A stretch of DNA of 64,000 bases from Streptomyces longisporoflavus (lineage in GTDB: Bacteria > Actinomycetota > Actinomycetes > Streptomycetales > Streptomycetaceae): positions 1 to 64,000 of the forward strand of contig NZ_BMTR01000009.1 of assembly GCF_014649775.1 (NCBI RefSeq), written 5' to 3'. This document shows, in pieces, positions 19,862 through 28,998 of the stretch. The position numbers and the translations under genes are program-made. Each line of letters begins with the position of its first letter. The first letter of the stretch is position 1. The notes below the pieces were generated by a model, which had not been told where the DNA came from, did no database searches, and was given only the letters and a program-made list of their open reading frames with translations.

Positions 19862-20007
19862 GGAGTTGACCTCGCTCGCTGAAGACGGGTTCCTGCGCCT
19901 ACGAGGAAACTCCCGGCGACCAGTCCACAGCAAGGGCCAATGGATGACCGGTGGCTCATTTTTCCCCGACGCCCCTGGTCAGCGTGGACGGGATGGCCCT
20001 GAGGGGC

Positions 20008-20553
20008 CTACGTGGTGGCGCGGTCGGCCAGGGCGACCGGCGGCTCGTCGTCCATCTCGAAGGCCATCGGGAACGGCGCGTGCCCCGCGAGGCGGAACCA
20101 GCGGACCTTGCGGTGCCTGCGCAGGGCGCGGGCCGCGCGTACGGCGTCGTTGTGGAAGCGCCTGGCCATCGGCACCCGCCGTACGGCGGCGGCCAGCTCG
20201 GTCGCCGCCTCGTCGCCGCCGGGGGCCTCGCGCACCACCTCGACCTGCTGCACCTCCCCGAAGATCGCGCGCAGGGCCTGGCTGAGCTCGCTCTCCGCGA
20301 CCTCCCGGTGCTCCTCCTCCGCCTGCCGGGCCGCGTGTGCCGCTTCGTAGAGCACGATGGAGGCCGCGGGGTCGAGCACCCCGGACGTGGCCAGCTCCTG
20401 GGCGACCGAGGCGCGGCGCAGCAACTGGGCGTCGAGGGCGGCGCGGGCCGCGTCGATGCGGGCGTGCAGCCGGTCGAGGCGGCCCGCGGTCCAGCTCAGG
20501 TAGAGGCCGACCGCGAAGAGGGCCACCGCGATCCAGATCAGTGTCGAGGTCAC
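20008..20553 (-). CDS. LemA-like membrane protein
   Basis: A 181-residue protein with one N-terminal span (TLIWIAVALFAVGLYLSW) and a helical cytoplasmic or periplasmic body. The segment RLHARIDAARAALDAQLLRR resembles the LemA coiled region, but similarity is weak and the function is unknown. It starts 84 bases after pimA on the same strand and may be the last gene of that lipid operon. The tail (VRWFRLAGHAPFPMAFEMDD) looks like the conserved end of a Streptomyces-specific family. Confidence 0.7.
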   Translation of the reverse strand: MTSTLIWIAVALFAVGLYLSWTAGRLDRLHARIDAARAALDAQLLRRASVAQELATSGVLDPAASIVLYEAAHAARQAEEEHREVAESELSQALRAIFGEVQQVEVVREAPGGDEAATELAAAVRRVPMARRFHNDAVRAARALRRHRKVRWFRLAGHAPFPMAFEMDDEPPVALADRATT

Positions 20554-20637
20554 CGGCCCGAGGCTAGTCGAGCCGCCCCGCCCCCAGGACCGCCGGGTTC
20601 CCCTCGCCCACCGCCGGTCTCCCCCGGCCCGCGGCGA

Positions 20638-21798
20638 TCAGTCCCGTGCGAGCCCGAACCGCGCCCGGAAGCCGGAGCGTTCGTCGGCGGCCACCGCCGT
20701 CGCTCCGTCCGTCACCGTCTCGTACACCGAGAGGATGTCGGCGCCCACCGTCGACCAGTCGAACCGGCGCACGTGCCTGCTGCCGCGCTCCCGCAGTTCG
20801 TCGCGGCGCGCGGGGTCGCCCAGGAGCCGCAGGGCCGCCGCGGCCAGGGAGTCCGCGTCCTCGTTGCCGAACAGGTCGCCCGCGGCGCCCTGGTCGAGCA
20901 CCTGCGCGAAGGCGTCCAGATCGCTGGCGAGCACGGGTGCGCCCGCCGACATCGCCTCGACCAGGATGATCCCGAAGCTCTCGCCCCCGGTGTTGGGAGC
21001 GACGTACACGTCGACGCTGCGCAGCAGCCGCGCCTTGTCCTCGTCGCTGACCATGCCGAGGAACTCCACGCGCTCCCGCATCTCGACGGGCAGCGAGGAG
21101 ACGGCCTCGTGCTCGTCGCCGCGTCCTGCCACGAGGAGCCGGGTGTCCGGGCGCTCGGCGAGGATCTGCGGCAGCGCCTTCATCAGGACCGGCAGGCCCT
21201 TGCGCGGCTCGTCGATGCGTCCGATGAAGCCGATCGTGCTGCCCTGCCACTCCGCCTTGGGCTCGACCTTCGCGAAGAAGTCGACGTCCACGCCGTTCGG
21301 GATGACGACCGCGTCGCCGCCCAGGTGCTCGACCAGCGTGCGGCGCGCGTACTCGCTCACCGCGATGCGCGCGCTGATCTTCTCCAGGGCGGGCTGCAGG
21401 ATCGGATAGGCGGCGATCATCGCCCGCGAGCGCGGGTTGGACGTGTGGAACGTGGCGACGATCGGGCCCTGCGCCGCCCAGCACGCGAGCAGCCCGAGCG
21501 ACGGCGAGGTCGGCTCGTGGATGTGGATGACGTCGAAGGTGCCCTCGTGCAGCCAGCGCCGTACCCGCGCCGCCGAGAGGAACCCGAAGTTGAGCCGGGC
21601 CACCGAGCCGTTGTACGGCACGGGGACGGCGCGGCCCGCCGAGACGACGTACGGCGGAAGGGGGGTCTCGTCGTCCGCGGGGGCCAGGACGGACACCTGG
21701 TGCCCGAGGCCGATCAGATGCTCCGCCAAGTCGCGGATGTGGAACTGGACGCCGCCCGGCACGTCCCACGAGTAGGGGCAGACGATGCCGATCCTCAC
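20638..21798 (-). CDS. pimA: GT4 glycosyltransferase, phosphatidylinositol alpha-mannosyltransferase (PimA-like)
   Basis: A 386-residue GT-B enzyme that would add mannose from GDP-mannose to phosphatidylinositol on the inner membrane face. RIGIVCPYSWDVPGGVQFHI matches the PimA N-terminus with its GGVQ loop. VIHIHEPTSPSLG, GFIGRIDEPRKGLPVL and the EX7E region NTGGESFGIILVEAMSAG are present. It overlaps the upstream acyltransferase by 4 bases and follows the PI synthase gene, which together support this substrate. Confidence 0.88.
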   Translation of the reverse strand: MRIGIVCPYSWDVPGGVQFHIRDLAEHLIGLGHQVSVLAPADDETPLPPYVVSAGRAVPVPYNGSVARLNFGFLSAARVRRWLHEGTFDVIHIHEPTSPSLGLLACWAAQGPIVATFHTSNPRSRAMIAAYPILQPALEKISARIAVSEYARRTLVEHLGGDAVVIPNGVDVDFFAKVEPKAEWQGSTIGFIGRIDEPRKGLPVLMKALPQILAERPDTRLLVAGRGDEHEAVSSLPVEMRERVEFLGMVSDEDKARLLRSVDVYVAPNTGGESFGIILVEAMSAGAPVLASDLDAFAQVLDQGAAGDLFGNEDADSLAAAALRLLGDPARRDELRERGSRHVRRFDWSTVGADILSVYETVTDGATAVAADERSGFRARFGLARD

Positions 21799-22733
21799 GG
21801 CGCGGTCCCTCCGGCCGGACGTCCGGACCCTTCGGCGGGCCCCTTCACGGGGTCGAGATCAGCGAGCCACAAGCGCTGCAGCATGTGCCAGTCCTCCGGA
21901 TGGTCGGCGATACCCGTGGCGAAGGCGTCTGCCAGCGCCTGCGTCATGACAGACGTCTTCTCCTTGCGGGTACCTGTCTCGGGGACATCGACGGGGGCGT
22001 GAACACGCCCCTTCATGACAGGCGTCTCGTCGAACCAGAGGGTGGCCGGCAGCAGCAGCGCCCCCGTGTGCTGCGCGAGCATCGCGGGCCCTGCGGGCAT
22101 CCGCGCGGTGTCCCCGAAGAACTTGACCTCGACGCCGGACTCCGAGAGGTCCCGGTCCGCGACGAGGCAGACGAGGCCGCCCGCGCGCAGCCGGCGCGCC
22201 AGGGTGCCGAAGGCGGAGCCGCCCTCGTGCGGCAGGACCTCCATGCCCAGGCCCTCGCGGTAGGCGACGAAACGGTCGTACAGCGTCTCGGGCTTGAGGC
22301 GCTCGGCGACCGTCGTGAACGGCGTGTCCAGCTTCGTGGTGACCCATGCGCCCGCCAGGTCCCAGTTGCCCAGGTGCGGAAGGGCCAGAATGACGCCCTT
22401 GCCGGAGGCCAGGCCGTCCGTCAGACGGTGGAGGTCGTTGATGGCGACGCCTGCCCCGATGCGCTCCCGGCTCCAGGACGGCAGCCGGAACGACTCCATC
22501 CAGTAGCGCAGGTACGAGCGCATGCCCGCCCTCGACAGCTCGCGCAGGCGCTCCGGGCTCGCGTCGGGCACCACGCGCGCGTAGTTCGCCTCGAGGCGCA
22601 GGACGCCCTTGCCGCGCCGCTTCCACGCGGCGTCGGCGATGGTTCGGCCCAGGCGCACCGCGACCGGCTCGGGGAGCTTCTTGACCGAGCTCCAGGCGGC
22701 TCCGTAGAGCGCGTCGGTCAGGCGGTCCTTCAC
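21795..22733 (-). CDS. Phosphatidylinositol mannoside acyltransferase (PatA/HtrB-like)
   Basis: A 312-residue LpxL/HtrB-family acyltransferase. The HX4D catalytic motif is in LALPHLGNWDLAG, and VCLVADRDLSESGVEVKFFG is the second conserved block. By position between PI synthase and PimA it should acylate PI-mannosides using acyl-CoA at the inner membrane. GTG 22733 overlaps the pgsA stop; its own stop overlaps pimA. Confidence 0.88.
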   Translation of the reverse strand: MKDRLTDALYGAAWSSVKKLPEPVAVRLGRTIADAAWKRRGKGVLRLEANYARVVPDASPERLRELSRAGMRSYLRYWMESFRLPSWSRERIGAGVAINDLHRLTDGLASGKGVILALPHLGNWDLAGAWVTTKLDTPFTTVAERLKPETLYDRFVAYREGLGMEVLPHEGGSAFGTLARRLRAGGLVCLVADRDLSESGVEVKFFGDTARMPAGPAMLAQHTGALLLPATLWFDETPVMKGRVHAPVDVPETGTRKEKTSVMTQALADAFATGIADHPEDWHMLQRLWLADLDPVKGPAEGSGRPAGGTAP

Positions 22734-23401
22734 GGCGTGGCCTCACTGCCCTGTGCGGGGGCCTCCGTGGCCGCGTCCGCCTCGGCGGACTCCCTGCGTA
22801 CGGTCACGACGCGCTGGACGAGCGTGACGAGGCTGCCGACGGCGACGATCCACAGCGCGACGGGCAGCAGTACGTCGATGCCGGGGACGCCGAACTTGTG
22901 CAGTCCCGCGAGGCCCGCGGCGACCAGTGTGATCACCAGGCGCTCGGCGCGCTCCACCAGGCCGTTGACCGCGACGGGCAGGCCGATCGCCTCGCCGCGC
23001 GCCTTCGTGTACGAGACGACCTGGCCGCTGGCCAGGCAGAAGATGGAGACGGCGCACAGGATGTTGTCGTCGCCCGAGCCCGCGTACCAGAGCGCCAGGC
23101 CACCGAAGATCGCGCTGTCGGCGACCCGGTCGAGGGTCGAGTCCAGGAAGGCTCCCCAGCGGCTGGAGCGGCCCAGCTGCCGCGCCATGTTCCCGTCGAC
23201 CAGGTCGGAGAACACGAAGAGCGTGATGACGATCGTGCCCCAGAAGAACTCCCCGCGGGGGAAGAAGGCCAGCGCGCCCGCCATCACCCCGGCGGTGCCG
23301 ATGAGGGTGACCGCGTCGGGGCTCACGCCACGTCGGATGAGAAACGCGGCGAACGGTGTGAGAACACGCGTGAAGAATGCACGCGCGTACTTGTTCAGCA
23401 T
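22730..23401 (-). CDS. CDP-alcohol phosphatidyltransferase, phosphatidylinositol phosphate synthase
   Basis: A 223-residue multi-span membrane enzyme. The family signature DGX2ARX8GX3DX3D is complete in DGNMARQLGRSSRWGAFLDS plus TLDRVAD. It would join CDP-diacylglycerol and inositol phosphate, the first step of PI and PIM synthesis. It heads a tightly overlapped three-gene run with the acyltransferase and pimA. The specific substrate is inferred from those neighbours; a generic PgsA would share the motif. Confidence 0.88.
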   Translation of the reverse strand: MLNKYARAFFTRVLTPFAAFLIRRGVSPDAVTLIGTAGVMAGALAFFPRGEFFWGTIVITLFVFSDLVDGNMARQLGRSSRWGAFLDSTLDRVADSAIFGGLALWYAGSGDDNILCAVSIFCLASGQVVSYTKARGEAIGLPVAVNGLVERAERLVITLVAAGLAGLHKFGVPGIDVLLPVALWIVAVGSLVTLVQRVVTVRRESAEADAATEAPAQGSEATP

Positions 23402-23659
23402 GGCCTTCCCGAGGGGTCGGTGAGCCGCGCGGCCCTGTTGGCCACCGGCTGGCCCATCGTAGTCACGCCCTTGACGGACCGGCTCGCCCCCTCACGATCG
23501 CGTACGACGTATGGACGCACAGTGACCCGGGTGGAAAGCTCGAAAGCACCGCGGGCGTCGCCGGAGCCGACCCGCACACGGCCCCGCACGTCCGCGAGCA
23601 GCCAGCATCCCCGAGGGGGCTGTGCCTCCTCACCGTGCACGTAACCGGGAGGCCAAGGC
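23402..23659. other. Divergent intergenic region, 258 bases
   Basis: It separates the minus-strand lipid operon from the plus-strand EF-G paralogue and must hold both promoters. I see no convincing open frame and no clear -10/-35 pair; GGGAGG lies at the right distance for the 23660 start. Confidence 0.4.
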
Positions 23660-25867
23660 ATGGGCGACAAGGCGAACGCACACCCCGGAGCCGCCGGCAG
23701 GGCTACAGCGGCCGACCACCCCGCGTCCGTACGGAATGTGGTGCTGGTCGGCCACAGTGGATCGGGCAAGACGACCCTCGTGGAGGCCCTCGCGCTGACC
23801 GCGGGGGCGGTGAACCGGGCGGGCCGGGTGGAGGACGGCACGGCCGTCTCCGACTACGACGACATCGAGCACCGGCAGCAGCGCTCCGTACAGCTGTCCC
23901 TGATCCCCGTCGAATGGGGCGGCTACAAGATCAACCTTCTGGACACACCCGGGTACGCCGATTTCGTCGGCGAGTTACGGGCCGGTCTGCGCGCCGCGGA
24001 CGCGGCCCTTTTCATCGTCTCGGCGGCGGACGGCGTGGACGGCGCGACCCGCATGGTCTGGGAGGAGTGCGCGGCGGTCGGTATGCCGCGGGCCATCGTG
24101 GTGACCCATCTGGAGTCCGCTCGCGCCGACTTCAGGGAGATGACGCGGACGTGTGCCGAGGCCTTCGGCGCCGATGACCCCGACGCGGTGCTCCCGCTGT
24201 ATCTGCCGCTGCACGGCGCCAAGGGCCCGGACGGGCACGCTCCGGTGACCGGCCTGGTCGGGCTGCTCTCGCAGCGGGTCTTCGACTACGCGTCCGGCGA
24301 ACGCAAGGAGTCCGAACCCGGCGAGGACCAGCTCCCGGTCATCACCGAAGCACGGAACAAACTGATCGAGGGGATCATCGCCGAGAGCGAGGACGAGTCC
24401 CTCATGGACCGCTATCTCGGCGGCGAGGACCTCGACTTCAAGACACTCGTCGACGATCTGGAACGGGCCGTGGCGCGCGGCATCTTCCACCCCGTGCTCG
24501 CGGCGGCGCCGGCGGCCGAGGGCGCACGCCAGGGCATCGGCACGGTCGAGCTCCTGGAGCTGATCACGGGCGGCTTCCCCACCCCCCTGGAGCACCCTGC
24601 GCCCGCCGTCACCACTCCGGGCGGCAAGGCGCGCCCCGCGCTGAGCTGCGACCCCGACGGCCCGCTCGTCGCCGAGGTGGTGAAGACGGCGTCCGATCCC
24701 TACGTGGGGCGCGTCTCGCTCGTACGCGTCTTCTCCGGCACCCTGCGTCCCGAGGAGACCGTGCACGTCTCGGGGCACGGTCTGGCCGACCGCGGCCACG
24801 AGGGCCGCGCCCTCCACGAAGTGGACGAGCGCGTCGGCGCGCTCTCCTCCCCCTTCGGCAAGCAGCAGCGCCCCCTCACGCGCTGCATCGCGGGCGACAT
24901 GGCCTGCGTGGCCAAGCTCAATCGCGCCGAGACGGGAGACACCCTTTCGGCCAAGGACGACCCGCTCCTGATGGAGCCCTGGGACATGCCGGACCCGCTC
25001 CTGCCGCTCGCCATCCAGGCACACAGCAAGGCGGACGAGGACAAGCTCTCCCAGGGGCTCTCCCGCCTGGTCGCCGAGGACCCCGCGATGCGCCTGGAAC
25101 AGAACCAGGACACCCACCAGGTGGTCCTGTGGTGCCTGGGCGAGGCACATGCCGACGTCGCCCTCGAACGGCTGCGCAGCCGGTACGGCGTACAGGTCGA
25201 CGTCGTGAGCCACAAGGTCTCCCTCCGGGAGACGTTCGCGGGCAAGTCGGCGGGGCGCGGCCGTCATGTGAAGCAGTCCGGCGGCCACGGGCAGTACGCG
25301 ATCTGCGAGATCGAGGTCGAACCGCTGCCGGGCGGCAGCGGCATCGAGTTCGTCGACAAGGTGGTGGGCGGCGCCGTGCCGCGCCAGTTCATACCGTCCG
25401 TCGAGAAGGGCGTGCGGGCGCAGGCCGCGAAGGGGGTGGCCGCGGGCTATCCCCTGATCGACGTGCGCATCACGCTGCTCGACGGCAAGGCACACTCGGT
25501 GGACTCCTCCGACGCCGCGTTCCAGACGGCGGGCGCGCTCGCCCTGCGCGAGGCCGCCGCCGAAGCCCGGATCCATCTCCTGGAGCCGGTGGCCGAGGTG
25601 CGGGTGCTGGTCGGCGACGACCATGTGGGGCCGGTGATGAGCGACTTCTCGGGACGCCGCGGCCGGGTGGTCGGCACCGAGCAGGCGCCGGGCGGGCGCA
25701 CGCTCGTACGGGCCGAGGTGCCGGAGATCGAGATCGGGCGGTACGCCGTGGATCTGCGGTCCCTCTCGCAGGGCACCGCGCGTTTCAGCCGCACGTACGC
25801 ACGGCACGAACCCATGCCGCCCCAGCTCTCCGAGAGGATCCGCGAACAGGCCCAGGACGTCTCCTAG
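23660..25867 (+). CDS. Elongation factor G-like protein (EF-G2 type)
   Basis: A 735-residue translational GTPase paralogue. P-loop GHSGSGKTTL (residues 31-40) and G3 DTPGYADF are intact. The G4 position that reads NKMD in true EF-G reads THLE here (about residue 148). Domains II to V follow, including the IV-region GRGRHVKQSGGHGQYAICEI. Actinobacterial EF-G2 proteins lack clear translocation activity, so it should not be called fusA. The altered G4 predicts weakened guanine specificity (inference). Transcription ends at the 25889 hairpin. Confidence 0.9.
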   Translation: MGDKANAHPGAAGRATAADHPASVRNVVLVGHSGSGKTTLVEALALTAGAVNRAGRVEDGTAVSDYDDIEHRQQRSVQLSLIPVEWGGYKINLLDTPGYADFVGELRAGLRAADAALFIVSAADGVDGATRMVWEECAAVGMPRAIVVTHLESARADFREMTRTCAEAFGADDPDAVLPLYLPLHGAKGPDGHAPVTGLVGLLSQRVFDYASGERKESEPGEDQLPVITEARNKLIEGIIAESEDESLMDRYLGGEDLDFKTLVDDLERAVARGIFHPVLAAAPAAEGARQGIGTVELLELITGGFPTPLEHPAPAVTTPGGKARPALSCDPDGPLVAEVVKTASDPYVGRVSLVRVFSGTLRPEETVHVSGHGLADRGHEGRALHEVDERVGALSSPFGKQQRPLTRCIAGDMACVAKLNRAETGDTLSAKDDPLLMEPWDMPDPLLPLAIQAHSKADEDKLSQGLSRLVAEDPAMRLEQNQDTHQVVLWCLGEAHADVALERLRSRYGVQVDVVSHKVSLRETFAGKSAGRGRHVKQSGGHGQYAICEIEVEPLPGGSGIEFVDKVVGGAVPRQFIPSVEKGVRAQAAKGVAAGYPLIDVRITLLDGKAHSVDSSDAAFQTAGALALREAAAEARIHLLEPVAEVRVLVGDDHVGPVMSDFSGRRGRVVGTEQAPGGRTLVRAEVPEIEIGRYAVDLRSLSQGTARFSRTYARHEPMPPQLSERIREQAQDVS

Positions 25868-25888
25868 TCGAGTCCCGGTCGAGGATTT

Positions 25889-25918
25889 CCGGCAGGGCGT
25901 ACCGATGCGCCCTGCCGG
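25889..25918 (+). terminator. Hairpin terminator after the EF-G paralogue
   Basis: CCGGCAGGGCG (25889-25899) pairs perfectly with CGCCCTGCCGG (25908-25918) over 8 nt. Confidence 0.75.
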
Positions 25919-26010
25919 ATGTCGGTGCGCACCGATACGCTGATGACCTGATCAACAGGTGTGCAGGGCAAGGAAGTCGGGAAGAGCCGCAGCAGCGAAA
26001 CAGTGCGGCG

Positions 26011-27678
26011 ATGGGGGCGGCAGTGGCGGACGACGTATTCGACTTCAGGCCCGGGGCCCAGGTCCCGCTGTCCGGGGCCGCGGGGCAGACGGCGGCGACC
26101 CATGCCCTCGCCTCGGCCGCGTACCGCGACGACAAGGTGTCGAAGATCCTCGACGCCAACAACGAATGGCACAAGTCCGAGGTGCACAAGGGCCTCTGGT
26201 CGCTCTGCGCGCCCAATCTGGGCGAGGCCTTCGCCCGGGCCGTGCAGGTGCGGATGCTCGGCGGCGCCCGCAAACCGCTCATCCAGTCCTTCGGCATGGA
26301 GCCGCAGTCGATCGTCGAGCACTGCCTCGCGGCGAGCAACATCCGCAAGGACCGCGACCGCTGGCTCACCGTCGTGATGGTGCTGTGCGGACTGCTGTTC
26401 CTGCCGGGACTCCTCGTCTGGCTGCTGCTGTTCACCATCAAGCAGGCGGTGGTCAAGCGGGACAACAAGCGGGCGAGCGCGATCGCGACGGCCGTCATGG
26501 TGGCCGTGGGCGTCCTGGCCGTGATCTTTCTCATCAAGCTGCCGGTCGACGGCCTCCTCGGCTGGTACATCCGCGCGGCGATCGTCGTCCCGGTGGCGGG
26601 CTGGTTCTGGGCCAAGCTGATCGCCGAGCGCACCGCGAGAGACCTCCGCGAGCGCTGGTCGAGCCTGCTCTCCGGCGGCGGCATCGGCGCGAAGATCCCC
26701 GAGGCGGTGCCGGGCAGCCCGGGCGAGACGGCCGCCGAGCAGCTCCGCCAGGGCCTGGCCCGCCTCTCCGCCGAGCAGCAGAGCAACTCGGTCTTCTACG
26801 CGGGGCCCAAGGGAATACTGGGCATGGGCACGCGCTGGGGCAGCTGGCAGCTGGCCGAGGAGCTGGTCGCCGGCAAGGAGGGCACGGAGATCCACCCGTT
26901 CCGCAGCTGGGACGTCATACGGGCGGTGCACGACCAGCTGCGCCTCCTGGAGCGCGGCCCCCTGCACACCGGCGGTTTCCCGAAGCCGTCGATAAAGCAC
27001 TGGATCGTCACCCCCATCGGGGAGAACGCGAAGGCGGTGGCGCGCCCCTCGGGCACGGAGGTCGAGGCCTTCCAGGTCCGGGGCCACGAGATACAGCGGA
27101 TCTGCAACGAGCAGCAGTTCGGCGGCGGCAACCGGCACTATCTGGGCTGCCAGTTCACGCTCTGGGACGGCCAGTTGGTCATCACGATGCTGATCACGGT
27201 GACCGTCCTGCACGAGACCCTGCGCATCGAGGTCACCGGCCACGCGCTCGGCCCGGTCCACTCCCTGTTCACGAGCAAGCCCGACCCCAAGGTCAAGAAG
27301 GTCTCCAAGCCCATCAAGTTCTGGGAGACCACGGAGCGCAAGCTGCCCCTGGTCGACGCGGACGAGGTGGTACGCCTCGCGCTGCGGGCGCCCTTCACCT
27401 GGTATCCCCCGCTCCTTGACCACCTCGGCGGCAAGCTGGTCCTGCCCGAGCCCTTCGGCCTGCGGCACGCCTGGGCGGACAAGCCGTGGCGGCACCGCTT
27501 CATGGCGGACGACGCCCTGCGGGCGGCCACGCCGGTGCTGCGCGTGGTGCACTCGGCGGCCATCAAGGTGCTCGAGGAGAACGGCGTCAACACGGAGAAG
27601 TTCGGTGCGCGCTCCGGCTTCCTCAGCGGTGCGGTCCAGGACCCGATGCCGAGGAAGGCGGACGTGTACGACGCGTAG
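26011..27678 (+). CDS. Conserved membrane protein of unknown function
   Basis: 555 residues. It begins with an acidic/hydrophobic tail (VFDFRPGAQVPLSG), then a soluble stretch of about 115 residues and two or three membrane spans (about residues 124-146, 160-180 and 185-205: TVVMVLCGLLFLPGLLVWLL, VGVLAVIFLI, AAIVVPVAGWFWAKL). A large C-terminal soluble part contains HYLGCQFTLWDGQLVITMLI. I do not recognise the family. The start is ambiguous: ATG 26011 or GTG 26023, the latter with a G-rich stretch upstream. It is convergent with the HIT gene, whose stop lies 3 bases away. Confidence 0.8.
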   Translation: MGAAVADDVFDFRPGAQVPLSGAAGQTAATHALASAAYRDDKVSKILDANNEWHKSEVHKGLWSLCAPNLGEAFARAVQVRMLGGARKPLIQSFGMEPQSIVEHCLAASNIRKDRDRWLTVVMVLCGLLFLPGLLVWLLLFTIKQAVVKRDNKRASAIATAVMVAVGVLAVIFLIKLPVDGLLGWYIRAAIVVPVAGWFWAKLIAERTARDLRERWSSLLSGGGIGAKIPEAVPGSPGETAAEQLRQGLARLSAEQQSNSVFYAGPKGILGMGTRWGSWQLAEELVAGKEGTEIHPFRSWDVIRAVHDQLRLLERGPLHTGGFPKPSIKHWIVTPIGENAKAVARPSGTEVEAFQVRGHEIQRICNEQQFGGGNRHYLGCQFTLWDGQLVITMLITVTVLHETLRIEVTGHALGPVHSLFTSKPDPKVKKVSKPIKFWETTERKLPLVDADEVVRLALRAPFTWYPPLLDHLGGKLVLPEPFGLRHAWADKPWRHRFMADDALRAATPVLRVVHSAAIKVLEENGVNTEKFGARSGFLSGAVQDPMPRKADVYDA

Positions 27679-27681
27679 GTC

Positions 27682-28233
27682 CTAGCGGGTGGCGGGCCAG
27701 GCGTCGGCCAGCATCTTGCGGGTGTCCGCGAGCAGCTGCGGCAGGATCTTCGTGTGCCCGACGACCGGCATGAAGTTCGTGTCCCCGCCCCAGCGCGGCA
27801 CGACGTGCTGGTGCAGATGCGCGGCGATGCCGGCGCCCGCCACGGTGCCCTGGTTCATGCCGATGTTGAACCCGTGGGCGCCGGACGCGGCGCGCAGGGC
27901 CGTCATGGCCTGCTTGGTGAGCTCGCCGAGTTCGGCCGTCTCCGGGGCGGTCAGCTCGGTGTAGTCGGCGACGTGACGGTAGGGCACGACCATCAGATGG
28001 CCGCCGTTGTACGGGTAGAGGTTGAGCACCGCGTACACCTGCTCGCCGCGCGCGATGACCAGGCCGTCCTCGTCGGATTTGGCCGGGATGGTGCAGAAGG
28101 GGCAGCCGTCGTCGGCGCCCGGACCGCTCGGCTTGTTCTCGCCCTGGATGTACGCCATCCGGTGGGGCGTCCACAGGCGCTGGAACGCGTCCTGCGTCCC
28201 CACTCCGATCTGCTGCTCCGGCTCACTCGTCAT
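27682..28233 (-). CDS. HIT-family nucleotide hydrolase (Ap4A-like)
   Basis: A 183-residue cytoplasmic protein. The triad motif is HLHQHVVPRW, and CPFCTIP near the N-terminus is the zinc-binding half-site of this subgroup. NLYPYNGGHLMVVPYRHV is conserved. Such proteins hydrolyse or phosphorolyse dinucleoside polyphosphates. ATG 28233 was preferred over the GTG 12 bases upstream because the family starts with this Glu/Gln-rich tail. It is divergent from the K+ channel, sharing a 79-base promoter region. Confidence 0.88.
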   Translation of the reverse strand: MTSEPEQQIGVGTQDAFQRLWTPHRMAYIQGENKPSGPGADDGCPFCTIPAKSDEDGLVIARGEQVYAVLNLYPYNGGHLMVVPYRHVADYTELTAPETAELGELTKQAMTALRAASGAHGFNIGMNQGTVAGAGIAAHLHQHVVPRWGGDTNFMPVVGHTKILPQLLADTRKMLADAWPATR

Positions 28234-28312
28234 GCAGTGCAGCATATGACTTGCCGCGATCGGAGCGTGTCGGCGGGGCGCCCGCCGGGCGCAGCACGGC
28301 GAAGCTGGGTCG

Positions 28313-28969
28313 ATGACCGATGAAAGCCGTCAGACACGCTGGGAGCGCCGCACGGAAGCACTCCTCGCCGTGGCGTCACTCCTCTATCTGACCTCGTACG
28401 CGGTACAGGTCCTGGCCTCGGGGCTGCCCCGGGCATGGCGGGACATCTGCCTCGCGGTGCTCTGCGCGGCCTGGGCCCTGTTCGCCGTGGACTACGCGGT
28501 GCGGTGGCGGCTGAGCGGGCAGGGCCTGCGTTTTGTGCGCAGCCACTGGCTGGACACCGTGGTCCTCGTCCTGCCCCTGCTGCGGCCGCTGCGCGTCGTG
28601 CACGTCTACGAGGCCGTCCAGCGCAGGCACGGCAGGCCGCGTCTCACGCTGCACGCGCGCGTAGTCACGTATGCCGGGCTTTCGGCGCTGCTCCTCGGCT
28701 TCACCGGGGCGCTCGCCGTCTACCAGCACGAGCACTCGGCTCAGGGCGCCACGATCCGTACCTTCGGGGACGCGGTGTGGTGGACCGCGGCCACGCTCTC
28801 GACGGTGGGCTACGGCGACGTGGCGCCCGTGACACCCGTGGGGCGCCTGGTCGCGGTGGGCGTGATGCTCGGCGGGCTCGCGCTGCTCGGCGCGGTGACG
28901 GGGTCGTTCTCGTCGTGGCTGCTTCAGGTGTTCGCGCGGGAGGACGAGAAGAGGCCCCCGGGACGCTGA
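28313..28969 (+). CDS. Potassium channel protein (TVGYGD filter)
   Basis: A 218-residue membrane protein. Four hydrophobic segments and a basic stretch (RSHWLDTVVLVLPLLRPLR) resemble the voltage-sensor end of Kv-like channels. The pore helix and selectivity filter are FGDAVWWTAATLSTVGYGD (filter at about residues 164-169), followed by the inner helix. It is shorter than a full six-span Kv channel and has no RCK domain, so gating is uncertain. The stop codon lies in the loop of the terminator hairpin. Confidence 0.88.
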   Translation: MTDESRQTRWERRTEALLAVASLLYLTSYAVQVLASGLPRAWRDICLAVLCAAWALFAVDYAVRWRLSGQGLRFVRSHWLDTVVLVLPLLRPLRVVHVYEAVQRRHGRPRLTLHARVVTYAGLSALLLGFTGALAVYQHEHSAQGATIRTFGDAVWWTAATLSTVGYGDVAPVTPVGRLVAVGVMLGGLALLGAVTGSFSSWLLQVFAREDEKRPPGR

Positions 28970-28985
28970 ACGTCCCGGGGGCCTC
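28951..28985. terminator. 15-bp hairpin with the channel stop codon in its loop
   Basis: GAGGCCCCCGGGACG (28951-28965) and CGTCCCGGGGGCCTC (28971-28985) pair perfectly over CTGAA, which contains the TGA at 28967-28969. It also lies 13 bases after the convergent thrS stop and probably serves both. Confidence 0.85.
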
Positions 28986-28998
28986 TCGCTCGCTCACG

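Noticed and set aside
17447..19882. 811-codon plus-strand frame opposite yebC, pdxT and pdxS
   Set aside because: It spans three well-supported genes and their gaps on the opposite strand and shows no conserved domain.
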